Shown here: piece by piece, positions 44,481-53,325 of the stretch
Layout of the letters: every line of letters starts with the position of its first letter
How positions within the stretch are numbered: the first letter of the stretch is position 1
NCBI GenBank assembly: GCA_944320725.1
Contig: CALUIM010000005.1
Coordinates: forward strand, 62,001-126,000
DNA from: an uncultured Coriobacteriaceae bacterium
Lineage (GTDB): Bacteria; Actinomycetota; Coriobacteriia; Coriobacteriales; Coriobacteriaceae
Length of the DNA stretch: 64,000 bases
Direction of reading: 5' to 3'
The notes under the pieces: model-generated
Database searches by the model: none
Told to the model about the DNA's origin: nothing
What the model saw: only the letters and a program-made list of their open reading frames with translations
Position numbers and translations under genes: made by a program

Positions 44481-45203
44481 ATGAAAGAGAACACCGCCTT
44501 GGAGCAGGTGGGCTCCGGCGCGGATCGCCTCAACTCCTTCTTTACCCGTCGCGGGTTTGTGAAGGTGTCGGGGGCGTTCGTGGCGAGCATGGTGGCTCTC
44601 GGCCTGCTCCCGGAGCCGGCGGCGGCAGCGCCGACGAGCTCGAACGGAGCGGTTGACTACTATGCGTGCCCCACGCACGTGCTCAAGGTGAACCGTGCCC
44701 GCTGCACGGGTTGCCAGCGTTGCGAGATGAGCTGCACGCTCACCAACGACGGCGTGTCCCAGCCTGCGGCCGCCCGCATCCACGTGCGCGACGGCTTCAA
44801 CTTCGGCGCCGGGCTCGACACGGCCGACGGCACCTTCTACTCGCAGGAGTGGCAGGTCCGTACGTGCCACATGTGCAAGACCGCGCTCTGCCAGACCGCA
44901 TGCCCGCATGGTGCCATCTTCACCAACGAGAACGGCGTGCGCGTGGTCGATGCCGAGAAGTGCGTCGGCTGCGGCAACTGCGTGTCTGCGTGCCCGTGGA
45001 ACATGCCCGTTGTGAACACCGTGACCGGCAAGTCCTCGAAGTGCGTCGCCTGCGGTCGCTGCGTCGAGCAGTGCCCCAACGGAGCCATCGAGCTCATCGA
45101 GTGGGAGGATGTCAACCATTCCTCCGGCCCGACTCGCTTCGAGACCACGTTCCCGCTGGTGAGCGAGACGCAGGACTTCGTCGGCGGCGGCCACGTCGCG
45201 TAA
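44481..45203 (+). CDS. Tat-exported 4x[4Fe-4S] ferredoxin subunit
   Basis: 240 residues. The N-terminus carries a twin-arginine signal (TRRGFVKVSG, Arg23-Arg24, then VASMVALGLLPEPAAAAP). The mature part has four cysteine groups of the DmsB/HycB type: CTGCQRCEMSC, CHMCKTALCQTAC, CVGCGNCVSAC and CVACGRCVEQC, enough for four [4Fe-4S] clusters. It is the electron-transfer subunit for the oxidoreductase 17 bases downstream, comparable to the E. coli ydhY-ydhV association. GGGGAGGG precedes ATG 44481. Confidence 0.93.
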   Translation: MKENTALEQVGSGADRLNSFFTRRGFVKVSGAFVASMVALGLLPEPAAAAPTSSNGAVDYYACPTHVLKVNRARCTGCQRCEMSCTLTNDGVSQPAAARIHVRDGFNFGAGLDTADGTFYSQEWQVRTCHMCKTALCQTACPHGAIFTNENGVRVVDAEKCVGCGNCVSACPWNMPVVNTVTGKSSKCVACGRCVEQCPNGAIELIEWEDVNHSSGPTRFETTFPLVSETQDFVGGGHVA

Positions 45204-45220
45204 GGTAAGGAGTAACTTAA

Positions 45221-47473
45221 ATGGCTGATACTGCCACTTTCGGTTCTTACGGTTGGATGGGCCAGATCGCCCGTGTCAACCTCTCGACCGGCGAGATCAC
45301 GGTCGAGTCCGACGAGGCCATGCAGAAGGACTACATCGGCGGCATGGGCTTCGCCAACAAGATCATGTACGACGAGGTGCCCGCTGGCACCGCGTGGGAC
45401 GCCCCCGAGAACAAGGCTGTTCTCGCCGTGGGCCCGCTCACCGCTTCCGGCGTGCCCCTGGCTGGTCGCTCCACGTGGGCGACGCTGTCCACCTTCTCGA
45501 AGGACTTCCTCATCGTCGACGCGCACTGCGGCGGCAACCTGGGCGCCCAGCTCAAGTTCTCGGGTCATGACGGCCTCATCATCGAGGGCGCCTCCGAGAC
45601 CCCGTGCTACATCCTGATCGACGATGACAAGATCTCGATCGAGGACGCCTCCGCCGTCTGGGGCAAGGGTACCCGCGAGACCACCGAGGCGCTCTGCCAG
45701 AAGCACGGTCTCGAGGCTTGCGTGGCCGCCATCGGTCCCGCGGGCGAGAACCTGCTCCCCTATGCGTGCGTCATGAACACCCGCAGCCACTCCGCGGGCG
45801 CTGGCCTGGGCGCCGTGCTCGGTTCCAAGAAGTGCAAGGCCGTTGTGGTCAAGGGCACCAAGGCTGTCAACGTTGCCGACCCGCAGATGGTCTCCGACCT
45901 CTCCGATTACATGATCGCCGAGGTCCTGGGATCCAACAACAACCATGTTGTGCCGTCGACCCAGCAGTCCTGGGCCGAGTACTACGACGCTGGTTCGCGT
46001 TGGACCGCCAAGAAGGGCCTGTACTGGGCAGCTGCCGAGGGCGGCCCCATCGAGACCGGCGAACCCAAGCCCTTCGAGCCCAACACCATGGGCTATCGCT
46101 GCATGAAGTCCACCAAGGACATGGGTCCCGAGGCCGAGAAGTACACCGTCAAGATGGCCGGCTGCCACGGCTGCCCCGTGCGCTGCTACTCGATGATTCG
46201 CGACCCGCGCGTCCTCGAGGCCACCGGCTACGCTTCTTCGGGCAACACCTGCGTGCCGAACTTCCCGTTCTCCACGTACATGCAGCCCATCATGAAGGCT
46301 CAGGGCATCATGAACGACGAGGTCAAGACCGATACCTCCGTCTTCTATGACCAGCTCATCTCCGCCACGGTCGATGACCTTGGTCTGTGGTGCAACTACG
46401 CGCAGCTCTACCGCGACATCGCCTGGACCTATGCCCAGGGCATCCTCGCCGAGCACGTGCCGGCCGAGCAGATGGCCGAGTACAACTTCGACGCCATCGT
46501 GAACAACGGCGACCCCACCTCCTTCATCAAGATCCTGGTGGACATCGCCTCCAACGACGTCGAGAACAAGCCCATCGCGCTGCTGGGTCACGGCCCGATG
46601 GTGTGGTGCAAGGAATGGAACCACATGGAGTGGTTCGACACCACCGCCTCCACCCTCATCAACTACCGCGGCTGGCCCGTGCACCACGCGCACGAGTGCT
46701 TCGGCCAGGTGGGCGCGCTCTACAACATGGTCTTCAACCGCGACGACATGATTCACTCCGCGGTGAACTTCCAGGGCTGCGGCCTGCCCATCGACCTCAA
46801 GAAGGAGATGGCCGAGGAGATGTGGGGCTCGGCGGACGCGGTCGACCCCAACAAGGACTACACGCCCATGAACGAGGCCAAGGCCGAGTTCTGCTGGTGG
46901 TCCATCGTCACCGACGTGCTGCATGACTGCCTGACGCTGTGCAACTGGGTGTGGCCCATGGCCATGGCGCCCGCCAAGGAGCGCAGCTACCGCGGCGACC
47001 TCGACCTCGAGGCCCAGTTCTACACCGCGGTCACCGGCCAGGAGATCACGATCGACGATCTCTACAAGGCCGCCGAGCGCGTCATGACCCTCCAGCGCGC
47101 CAACACCGCGCGCGGCATGACTGACGCCGATGGCAACATGGGTTGCAACGACTTCCGCAACATCCATGACACCATTACCGAGTGGCCCTTCACCAAGGAT
47201 CCGGACATCGAGCCCTTCACCGCCGGCACCGACAAGATGGAGAAAGAGGACTGGCAGACGGCCCTCACCATGCTGTACAAGCGTTTCGGCTGGGACGAGG
47301 AGCTGGGCTGCCCCACCAAGGAGTGCCTCGAGGACCTCGGTCTCGACGACGTTGCCTCCGACCTCGAGGAGCTCGGTCTCCTTACTGAGGGCGGCGCCGC
47401 GTACGACGATCGTACCCGCACCTACGCTGGTTGCCTTGCCGAGTACTGCGGCGACAACCCGGCGCTGGCCTAG
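45221..47473 (+). CDS. Aldehyde:ferredoxin oxidoreductase-family tungsto/molybdoenzyme
   Basis: 750 residues. The N-terminal domain (VNLSTGEITVESDEAMQKDY, then GPLTASGVPLAGRSTWATLS) binds a bis-pyranopterin cofactor in this family. The [4Fe-4S] ligands read Cys315, Cys318, Cys322 (GCHGCPVRCYS) and Cys574 (CLTLCNW). It is longer than archaeal AORs (about 600) and close in length to YdhV-type enzymes. It has no signal peptide, although its ferredoxin partner has a Tat signal, so it may be exported as a passenger or act at the inner face. The substrate is unknown: aldehydes, carboxylic acids or aromatic compounds occur in the family. TAAGGAGTAA precedes ATG 45221. Confidence 0.93.
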   Translation: MADTATFGSYGWMGQIARVNLSTGEITVESDEAMQKDYIGGMGFANKIMYDEVPAGTAWDAPENKAVLAVGPLTASGVPLAGRSTWATLSTFSKDFLIVDAHCGGNLGAQLKFSGHDGLIIEGASETPCYILIDDDKISIEDASAVWGKGTRETTEALCQKHGLEACVAAIGPAGENLLPYACVMNTRSHSAGAGLGAVLGSKKCKAVVVKGTKAVNVADPQMVSDLSDYMIAEVLGSNNNHVVPSTQQSWAEYYDAGSRWTAKKGLYWAAAEGGPIETGEPKPFEPNTMGYRCMKSTKDMGPEAEKYTVKMAGCHGCPVRCYSMIRDPRVLEATGYASSGNTCVPNFPFSTYMQPIMKAQGIMNDEVKTDTSVFYDQLISATVDDLGLWCNYAQLYRDIAWTYAQGILAEHVPAEQMAEYNFDAIVNNGDPTSFIKILVDIASNDVENKPIALLGHGPMVWCKEWNHMEWFDTTASTLINYRGWPVHHAHECFGQVGALYNMVFNRDDMIHSAVNFQGCGLPIDLKKEMAEEMWGSADAVDPNKDYTPMNEAKAEFCWWSIVTDVLHDCLTLCNWVWPMAMAPAKERSYRGDLDLEAQFYTAVTGQEITIDDLYKAAERVMTLQRANTARGMTDADGNMGCNDFRNIHDTITEWPFTKDPDIEPFTAGTDKMEKEDWQTALTMLYKRFGWDEELGCPTKECLEDLGLDDVASDLEELGLLTEGGAAYDDRTRTYAGCLAEYCGDNPALA

Positions 47474-47493
47474 TTGCCTGAGAGGAGATAGCA

Positions 47494-48162
47494 ATGGCTG
47501 ACGAGAAGAAGGAGACCACGGGTACCACCGAGGCCGCTCCTAAGAAGAAGAATTGGAAGGCGAAGCGCCTGCCCATCGTGATCGCCGCCGTCGTGGTTGT
47601 CACGGTGCTGGGCGTCGCCGGCTGGGCCTGGCGCGCCACGCCCGAGTACTGCGACTCCATGTGCCACAGCACCATGGGCAAGTACTACAACTCCTACATG
47701 AACGACACCGAGTCGCTCGCCTATGCGCACAAGGGCGTTGTCGAGGGCGACTGCCTGGGCTGCCACGAGCAGACCCTCTCGCAGATGGGCAGCCAGATCT
47801 CGGCGCAGCTCTCCGGTAGCCACGAGACCCCGCTTGCCAAGGAGACCTACTCCAACGAGTTCTGCCTGCAGAGTGGTTGCCACGCGGGCGCCGGTGTGAT
47901 GCCGGGTGCCTCTGAGTCGTCCACGGCCGACCTCAGCTTCGATCCGCACAGCGATTACCACGGCGTGCAGCAGTGCAACTCCTGCCACCGCTTCCATGAC
48001 CAGAGCGTCTTCACTTGCGCTACCTGCCACCAGGTTGGCGCCTGGGAGGGCGAGGGCGGCGTGCCTGAGGGCTGGACCGTCCAGGATCTTGGTTACGGCA
48101 AGGAGGGCGCTGTGCCCGACGGCTGGACCACCCCCGACCTGTTCGAGACCGCGTCCGAGTAG
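47494..48162 (+). CDS. Membrane-anchored multihaem cytochrome c, NapC/NirT-like
   Basis: 222 residues. Residues 27-46 are a single N-terminal helix; the rest is outside the cell. Canonical CxxCH haem sites are at Cys87 (CLGCH), Cys161 (CNSCH) and Cys175 (CATCH). Two atypical sites, CDSMCH at 53-58 (C-x3-CH) and CLQSGCH at 124-130 (C-x4-CH), stand where the other haems would be expected. The tail repeats G-V/A-P-E/D-GWT twice. It is probably a quinol-linked electron carrier for the preceding two subunits. GAGAGGAGA precedes ATG 47494. Cytochrome c maturation genes are not in the window. Confidence 0.9.
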   Translation: MADEKKETTGTTEAAPKKKNWKAKRLPIVIAAVVVVTVLGVAGWAWRATPEYCDSMCHSTMGKYYNSYMNDTESLAYAHKGVVEGDCLGCHEQTLSQMGSQISAQLSGSHETPLAKETYSNEFCLQSGCHAGAGVMPGASESSTADLSFDPHSDYHGVQQCNSCHRFHDQSVFTCATCHQVGAWEGEGGVPEGWTVQDLGYGKEGAVPDGWTTPDLFETASE

Positions 48163-48201
48163 CAGGACACGGGTCTTGATCTAAGCTCATACGAGCGCCT
48201 T

Positions 48202-48240
48202 CGATGTCCCGAGCGGACGTGTTCTGCTCGGGGCATCGTT
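48202..48240 (+). terminator. Terminator of the oxidoreductase operon
   Basis: CGATGTCCCGAGC (48202-48214) pairs with GCTCGGGGCATCG (48226-48238), 13 pairs with one G-T, then TT. It ends the ferredoxin-AOR-cytochrome unit 40 bases after the stop. Confidence 0.7.
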
Positions 48241-48347
48241 ACATGTATATCGTGTGCGCGGCGCGCGGTCTGGGCTGCAAACGGGGATAATGGCTAGGAC
48301 CAACTCGATATATCGGCCGCGCGCTGCGCGCGGGCAGGGGAGGACCT

Positions 48348-48614
48348 ATGGTTTCGATCGATTTCACGCCGCGCGGGGTGTGCTCGCGCAGCATCCATGT
48401 TGACCTGGACGATGCGGGCCAAGTTGTCGAGGGCTGCTCGTTTGTGGGCGGCTGCAACGGTAACCTTAAGGCTATCTCGAAGCTCGTGAAGGGTATGCCG
48501 GTTGAGCAGGTTATCGCTGTGCTCGATGGCAACACCTGCGGTGCTAAGCCCACCTCGTGCGCCGATCAGCTGTGTCGCGCCCTCGAGGCGGCACGCGCGC
48601 AGGCGCAGGCATAA
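48348..48614 (+). CDS. TSCPD-domain protein
   Basis: 88 residues, a small Cys-rich protein of the TSCPD family (TIGR03905-like). Seven Cys are seen: GVCSRS, GCSFVGGCNGN and GNTCGAKPTSCADQLC, the last containing the name-giving TSC.D pattern. The domain resembles the C-terminal zinc-binding part of class II ribonucleotide reductases; the stand-alone function is unknown. GGGGAGGA precedes ATG 48348. Confidence 0.9.
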   Translation: MVSIDFTPRGVCSRSIHVDLDDAGQVVEGCSFVGGCNGNLKAISKLVKGMPVEQVIAVLDGNTCGAKPTSCADQLCRALEAARAQAQA

Positions 48615-48634
48615 CAAGGCGGTAGCAACCACCC

Positions 48635-49894
48635 ATGTTCGGACGCAGACGGGACAACCAGCGACAGGGTACGGGCGCCGCCGCAGCGGCAGATGGGCGC
48701 GGTATCACGCGGCGTCGTTTCGCGACGGGCACCGCGCTCGCCATCGGCGCCGGCATTGCGACGATCAGCCTGACGTCGTGCGGTAACGACAAGAAGAAGC
48801 AGACAACGGGCGAGCCCCAGGTGGTGACCGATGATTCGCAGGTCATCTCGGTGCTCGACGGCGACTATGCCAACGTCGATAACCCGCTGGTGGAGTCTGG
48901 CAGCTGGACGCTCCCCTTAGGCACGCTGCTGTTTCACACCGGCGGCACGTGGGCAGCGGCGATGCTCACGCCCGAATCGTCGCTCCATATCAATACGCTG
49001 GGAACGCTCAGCCTCTCGAGCGGGAATATGGTCACGCTGCTCGAATCGCCGGCGCAGGGGCGCGGCTTTGACTTCTTCGACGTGCGCTGCTCGGACGAGG
49101 TCTATGCGTGGGTCGAGATCAACTACACCGATCGTTCATGGGCGCTCTTGGGTCAGGGATTTTCTTCCGGCAGCCTCACCGGCGACCCCGTTCAGCTCGA
49201 TTCAGGCGATGTCGATTGGGAGCCGCCGCGCTTCACGGTGTGGGGCTCGAGCGTGATCTGGCAGAAGATGCCGCTTGCAACTGGCGAGGCGTCGTCTGAA
49301 GACTCGCATTGCTATCGCTGGACGCTCGGCGATACCGAAGGTTCCGATCTGTGGACGTCGCACGGGCGCTTTGCCACAAGCCCGCGCGTCTCGAACGGAA
49401 TTCTCACCATTGCCCCGCGCGTGCGCGGCGATGAGGGCGTGTACTACGGCATGACCGCCATCGACCTTACCGATGACAACAACACGCAGGTCGACCAGCT
49501 CGTATTGCCACGCACCGTGGCGCCATTTACGGCCGACTATATGAACGAGTCGTTCGTCTTCTCCATCGAGGCAAGCTACAACGGCTTAGGGAGCCTAGGC
49601 AACATGGGCACCTTCGTGGGACGCGAGGGCGGGCCCTACACCTATGTGCGCCGAGAGCCGCTCTCGGCCGCGGTGGGCAACGGGTCGCGGCTGCTTGTTA
49701 AGGCGCAGGCCTCGAATTTCGTCATCGACCTCGAGGAGCATACGTACGCTACCCTTCACGCCCCCGATCGATCGCTCGATTTTGGTGAGTGGCCGGCAAC
49801 CGAGGGTGCCAGCGAGCGCTTCCTTTCGTATGCCACCGTGCGCAACGACCAAGGCGTTCCCGAGAGCGTGGTGGCGCGCGTCTTCAGTATCTAA
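48635..49894 (+). CDS. Tat-exported lipoprotein of unknown function
   Basis: 419 residues. The N-terminus has a Tat motif ITRRRFATGTALAIG and a lipobox LTSC (about Cys49), so it is a lipid-anchored surface protein. The mature part is rich in beta strands with repeated aromatic-aspartate turns (LWTSHGRFATSPRVSNGILT), suggesting a beta-propeller-like fold. I recognise no enzymatic motif. It starts 21 bases after the TSCPD gene. A two-component system follows after 163 bases. Confidence 0.8.
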   Translation: MFGRRRDNQRQGTGAAAAADGRGITRRRFATGTALAIGAGIATISLTSCGNDKKKQTTGEPQVVTDDSQVISVLDGDYANVDNPLVESGSWTLPLGTLLFHTGGTWAAAMLTPESSLHINTLGTLSLSSGNMVTLLESPAQGRGFDFFDVRCSDEVYAWVEINYTDRSWALLGQGFSSGSLTGDPVQLDSGDVDWEPPRFTVWGSSVIWQKMPLATGEASSEDSHCYRWTLGDTEGSDLWTSHGRFATSPRVSNGILTIAPRVRGDEGVYYGMTAIDLTDDNNTQVDQLVLPRTVAPFTADYMNESFVFSIEASYNGLGSLGNMGTFVGREGGPYTYVRREPLSAAVGNGSRLLVKAQASNFVIDLEEHTYATLHAPDRSLDFGEWPATEGASERFLSYATVRNDQGVPESVVARVFSI

Positions 49895-49990
49895 TTGATG
49901 CGCCTTGGAAGAAATTCCGGCAACTGGGAATAATGAGAGACAGTAGGCGCCGGCGCGCTGTCTTGGCATGCGTCGACCGCCTGCCGCTCT

Positions 49991-50022
49991 TTGCATCATG
50001 AATGTGTTGCATGCGGTACAAT
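49991..50022 (+). promoter_or_regulatory. Putative promoter of the two-component operon
   Basis: TACAAT at 50017-50022 is a good -10. TTGCAT occurs at 49991-49996 and again at 50007-50012; neither is ideally spaced as a -35, so the pair may be a binding site for the downstream regulator. Confidence 0.4.
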
Positions 50023-50057
50023 ATTCGAGTTGCAAGCGGTAGATGAGGAGGCCGACT

Positions 50058-50795
50058 ATGGCTTCAGACGCAAGAAGCATTCTGCTCGTAGAAGACGAGA
50101 AGGCAATCCGCGATGCCGTCGCGGCGTACCTCGATCGCGAAGGTTATTGGGTCGTGGGCGTGGGAGACGGCCAGTCGGCGGTCGAGGAGTTCGAGAAGCA
50201 CCACTTCGACCTTGTGATTCTCGATTTGATGCTGCCCAAGCTTTCCGGCGAGCGTGTCTGCCGCGCTATCCGCGACAAGACCTCTGCGGTGCCCATCATC
50301 ATGCTTACCGCTAAGGGCGAGGTTGAGGATCGCATCATTGGTTTCGAGCTTGGCGCCGACGATTATATCGTCAAGCCGTTCTCGCCGCGCGAGCTGGTGG
50401 CGCGTGTGCGCGCCATGTTCCGCCGCGCGCAGCGTGCCGAGGAGCCGCAGGTCGAGGTTCTCGACTTTGGCGATCTGGTTATCGATATCTCCGGACATAA
50501 AATTCTCGTTGAGGGCAAGCAGGTTGATCTCACGGCGTCCGAGTTCAAGTTGCTCGCAACGCTCGCGCGCCATCCCGGCCGCGTGTACAACCGCATGGAG
50601 CTCGTCGAGAAGGTTCTGGGATACGATTTCGAGGGCTATGAGCGCACCATTGACTCCCATGTCAAGAATCTGCGCGCCAAGCTTGGCGACGATCCCAAGA
50701 ACCCCAAGTGGCTCTACACCGTCCACGGCGTGGGCTATCGTTTCGAGGCGCCCGCCGCAGACGACGCCAAGGGTACGGGAGCAAGCGAGGGATAG
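50058..50795 (+). CDS. OmpR/PhoB-family response regulator
   Basis: 245 residues. The receiver domain has the acidic pocket (VEDE, residues 11-14), phospho-acceptor Asp56 in LVILDLMLP and the switch Lys in IVKPFSPREL. The C-terminal winged helix (DLTASEFKLLATLARHPGRV, then YERTIDSHVKNLRAKLGDD) binds DNA. GAGGAGG precedes ATG 50058. It is three bases from the histidine kinase gene and clearly its partner. The regulon is not known. Confidence 0.95.
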   Translation: MASDARSILLVEDEKAIRDAVAAYLDREGYWVVGVGDGQSAVEEFEKHHFDLVILDLMLPKLSGERVCRAIRDKTSAVPIIMLTAKGEVEDRIIGFELGADDYIVKPFSPRELVARVRAMFRRAQRAEEPQVEVLDFGDLVIDISGHKILVEGKQVDLTASEFKLLATLARHPGRVYNRMELVEKVLGYDFEGYERTIDSHVKNLRAKLGDDPKNPKWLYTVHGVGYRFEAPAADDAKGTGASEG

Positions 50796-50798
50796 TGC

Positions 50799-52400
50799 AT
50801 GCAGCCCGCTCGATTCGAAATAGGGCGCAAGCATAAGCAAGCAGGCGAGACGAGTTCGCGCGCAAGCTGGAACACGCCGCGCAAAGATGCGCGCGGCGGG
50901 ATGAGCTATGCCTCGCGCATGGCTATCGCCTTCGCGCTCACGTCGCTTATGACCGTGCTCATCTTGGTGGGCGTCGTCACCGTGGTGTGGAGCGGCGTGT
51001 TCACCGACTACACCCGTGCGAACATCCAGGATATGGCGGGCTTTACCGCGCAGCGTCTGGCGCTTTCCTATGAAGAGGATGGTCCTTGGACAACCGAGTT
51101 TATCGCGCAGGTTGCCGAGTCGAGCCTGGAAGACGATATCGGACTGCAGGTCATGGACCGCGGCGGCACCATCATCTATGACGATACCTGGCCGGCTGCC
51201 GGTGCTGCTGCCGAGGCGCAGCGCAGCGATCGGGCGCAGGGTACCACGGCGGAGCAATCTGCGGGGTCGTCTGCTTCGGGCAGCTCGTCGCGCACGATGA
51301 GCTCGCATGCGCTTACGTCAACGGCGCCCACCGGCACCGAGGCCTCGGTAACCCAGGAGATCACCACGTCAGACGGTACCAAAGTGGGTACCGTGCGCGT
51401 ATGGGTGATTGGCTCGGACGTGCTGCTCAGCAGGGCAGACCAGACGTTTCGCGACCGCACCTTCAACGCCATGATGCTCGCCGCGCTCATTGCGATTTGC
51501 GTATCCGTGATCGTGGGCTTTTTGGTTTCGCGCATGCTCACCAACCCCATCCGCCGGATTACCTCCACCGCAAAGCAGATTCGTGATGGTGACTGGTCGG
51601 CACGCACCGGCATGAAGGGCGACGACGAGATCGATCGTCTTGGCGAAACCTTCGACGAGATGACCACCTCGCTCGAGCGTGACCTCAAGCATGAGAAGCG
51701 TATCACCTCCGACGTGGCGCACGAGCTGCGCACCCCGCTCATGGGCATGCTCGCCACGGTTGAGGCCATGCAAGATGGTGTGATGGAGCCCGACGAGGAG
51801 CATCTCGAGACAGTTGCCTCCGAGACACGCCGCTTGGCACGCTTGGTGCAGCAGATGCTCGATCTGTCCCGCATGGAGACGCGTACCACACCGTTGCATA
51901 TCGAAGAAGTCGAGATGGTGCCGTTTGTGCAGCGTATCGTGTCCGGCCAGCAGCAGCTGTTCCAGGACCACGATTTGAGGCTGCGCTTCGTCGACGACAC
52001 GCAGGGGCGCTCGTCCACCGTTGAGTGTGATCCCGATATGATTACGCAGGCGATCATCAACATCATGAGCAACGCCATGCGCTACACGCCGGAAGGCGGT
52101 TGGGTTGTGGTGTCGGTGCTCGCCGATCGCAAGGAGGTCATGATCTCCATCTCGGATACGGGTATCGGCATCGCAAAAGATGACCTCGCGCGCATCTTCA
52201 GCCGATTCTGGCGCGCCGATGCGAGCCGTGCGCGTGAAGCCGGCGGCCTCGGCGTGGGCCTTTCGCTCACCAAGCACATCGTCGAGCGGCACAAAGGCTA
52301 CATCGCCGTTGAGTCGGAACTTGAAAAGGGTACGACTTTTACGATTCATCTGCCGCGGGAGCACACGCCAGAAGCTTCATCATCTACAATGAACAATTAG
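50799..52400 (+). CDS. Sensor histidine kinase
   Basis: 533 residues. Helix 1 is at about 41-63 and helix 2 at about 225-247. The extracellular part between them (160 residues) includes a Ser/Ala-rich low-complexity insert (SAGSSASGSSSRTMSSHA). HAMP, dimerisation domain with the phospho-acceptor His in SDVAHELRTPLMGM, N box (INIMSNAMRYTPEGG) and G boxes (SDTGIGIAKDD, GGLGVGLSLTKHI) follow. ATG 50799 has GAGGG eight bases upstream. The ligand sensed is unknown. Confidence 0.94.
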   Translation: MQPARFEIGRKHKQAGETSSRASWNTPRKDARGGMSYASRMAIAFALTSLMTVLILVGVVTVVWSGVFTDYTRANIQDMAGFTAQRLALSYEEDGPWTTEFIAQVAESSLEDDIGLQVMDRGGTIIYDDTWPAAGAAAEAQRSDRAQGTTAEQSAGSSASGSSSRTMSSHALTSTAPTGTEASVTQEITTSDGTKVGTVRVWVIGSDVLLSRADQTFRDRTFNAMMLAALIAICVSVIVGFLVSRMLTNPIRRITSTAKQIRDGDWSARTGMKGDDEIDRLGETFDEMTTSLERDLKHEKRITSDVAHELRTPLMGMLATVEAMQDGVMEPDEEHLETVASETRRLARLVQQMLDLSRMETRTTPLHIEEVEMVPFVQRIVSGQQQLFQDHDLRLRFVDDTQGRSSTVECDPDMITQAIINIMSNAMRYTPEGGWVVVSVLADRKEVMISISDTGIGIAKDDLARIFSRFWRADASRAREAGGLGVGLSLTKHIVERHKGYIAVESELEKGTTFTIHLPREHTPEASSSTMNN

Positions 52401-52437
52401 TCTCATTGCAGCGCTACGGCATAAGGAGTTGACTCAC

Positions 52438-53322
52438 GTGGCAACTATGGAGCGTCGTCCCGATTCTCAGGGCAAGGTCCGCGACATCTACCAGGCAGGA
52501 GACAACCTGCTCATGGTTGCGACCGATCGTATTTCGGCATTCGATTACATCCTGCCCGACGAGATCCCCTTCAAGGGCGAGGTCCTGAACCGCATCTCTG
52601 AGTTCTGGTTCAAGAAGTTCGCCGATATGGTGCCCAACCATCTCGTCTCGATTGACGTCAACGAGTTCCCGGCAGAGTTTGCCGAGTACAAGGATTACCT
52701 TGCCGGCCGCTCGATGCTCGTGCGCCGCGCCGAGACGCTGCCTATTGAGTGCATCGTGCGCGGGTATCTTACCGGTTCGGGCAAGAAAACCTACGACGAG
52801 GACGGGACCGTCTGCGGCATCAAGCTGCCCGCTGGGCTCACCGAGGCGTCCAAGCTTCCCGAGCCCATCTTTACGCCGTCCACCAAGGCGGCCATTGGCG
52901 ATCACGACGAGAACATCTCGTTTGAGCGCTGCGCCGATATCGTGGGCACCGAGATTACCGAGCAGCTTCGCGACCTCTCGCTCAAGATTTACACCGCTGC
53001 CGCTGAGTATGCGGCAACCCGCGGCATCATCATCGCCGATACGAAGTTCGAATTTGGCATCATCGATGGGAAGGTCTCGCTGATCGACGAGTGCCTGACC
53101 CCCGATTCGAGCCGTTTCTGGCCCGCCGACACCTACGAGGAGGGCAAGGTCCAGCCGAGCTACGACAAGCAGTATGTCCGCAATTGGCTTAAGGCCAACT
53201 GGGATATGACCGGCGAGCCGCCGCATCTTCCGGCCGAGGTGGTCGAGGGTACGTCTGCGCGCTACCGCGAGGCGTATCAGATCATTACCGGCACCGATTT
53301 CGTGAGCATGAAGGAGAACTAG
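52438..53322 (+). CDS. purC: Phosphoribosylaminoimidazole-succinocarboxamide synthase
   Basis: 294 residues. It joins aspartate to CAIR in purine synthesis. RRPDSQGKVRDIYQAGDNLL is the glycine-rich ATP-binding start, and LPIECIVRGYLTGSG and LIDECLTPDSSRFW are PurC signatures. I chose GTG 52438, nine bases after AAGGAG; TTG 52429 overlaps the ribosome site, and ATG 52447 is a little far. It is close to the actinobacterial/eukaryotic PurC length. Confidence 0.95.
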   Translation: MATMERRPDSQGKVRDIYQAGDNLLMVATDRISAFDYILPDEIPFKGEVLNRISEFWFKKFADMVPNHLVSIDVNEFPAEFAEYKDYLAGRSMLVRRAETLPIECIVRGYLTGSGKKTYDEDGTVCGIKLPAGLTEASKLPEPIFTPSTKAAIGDHDENISFERCADIVGTEITEQLRDLSLKIYTAAAEYAATRGIIIADTKFEFGIIDGKVSLIDECLTPDSSRFWPADTYEEGKVQPSYDKQYVRNWLKANWDMTGEPPHLPAEVVEGTSARYREAYQIITGTDFVSMKEN

Positions 53323-53325
53323 TAC

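Noticed and set aside
44837-47494. An 885-codon minus-strand frame across the ferredoxin and AOR genes
   Set aside because: Shadow frame with repetitive Val/Leu/Gly/His composition; the plus-strand genes have complete metal-binding motifs and ribosome sites.
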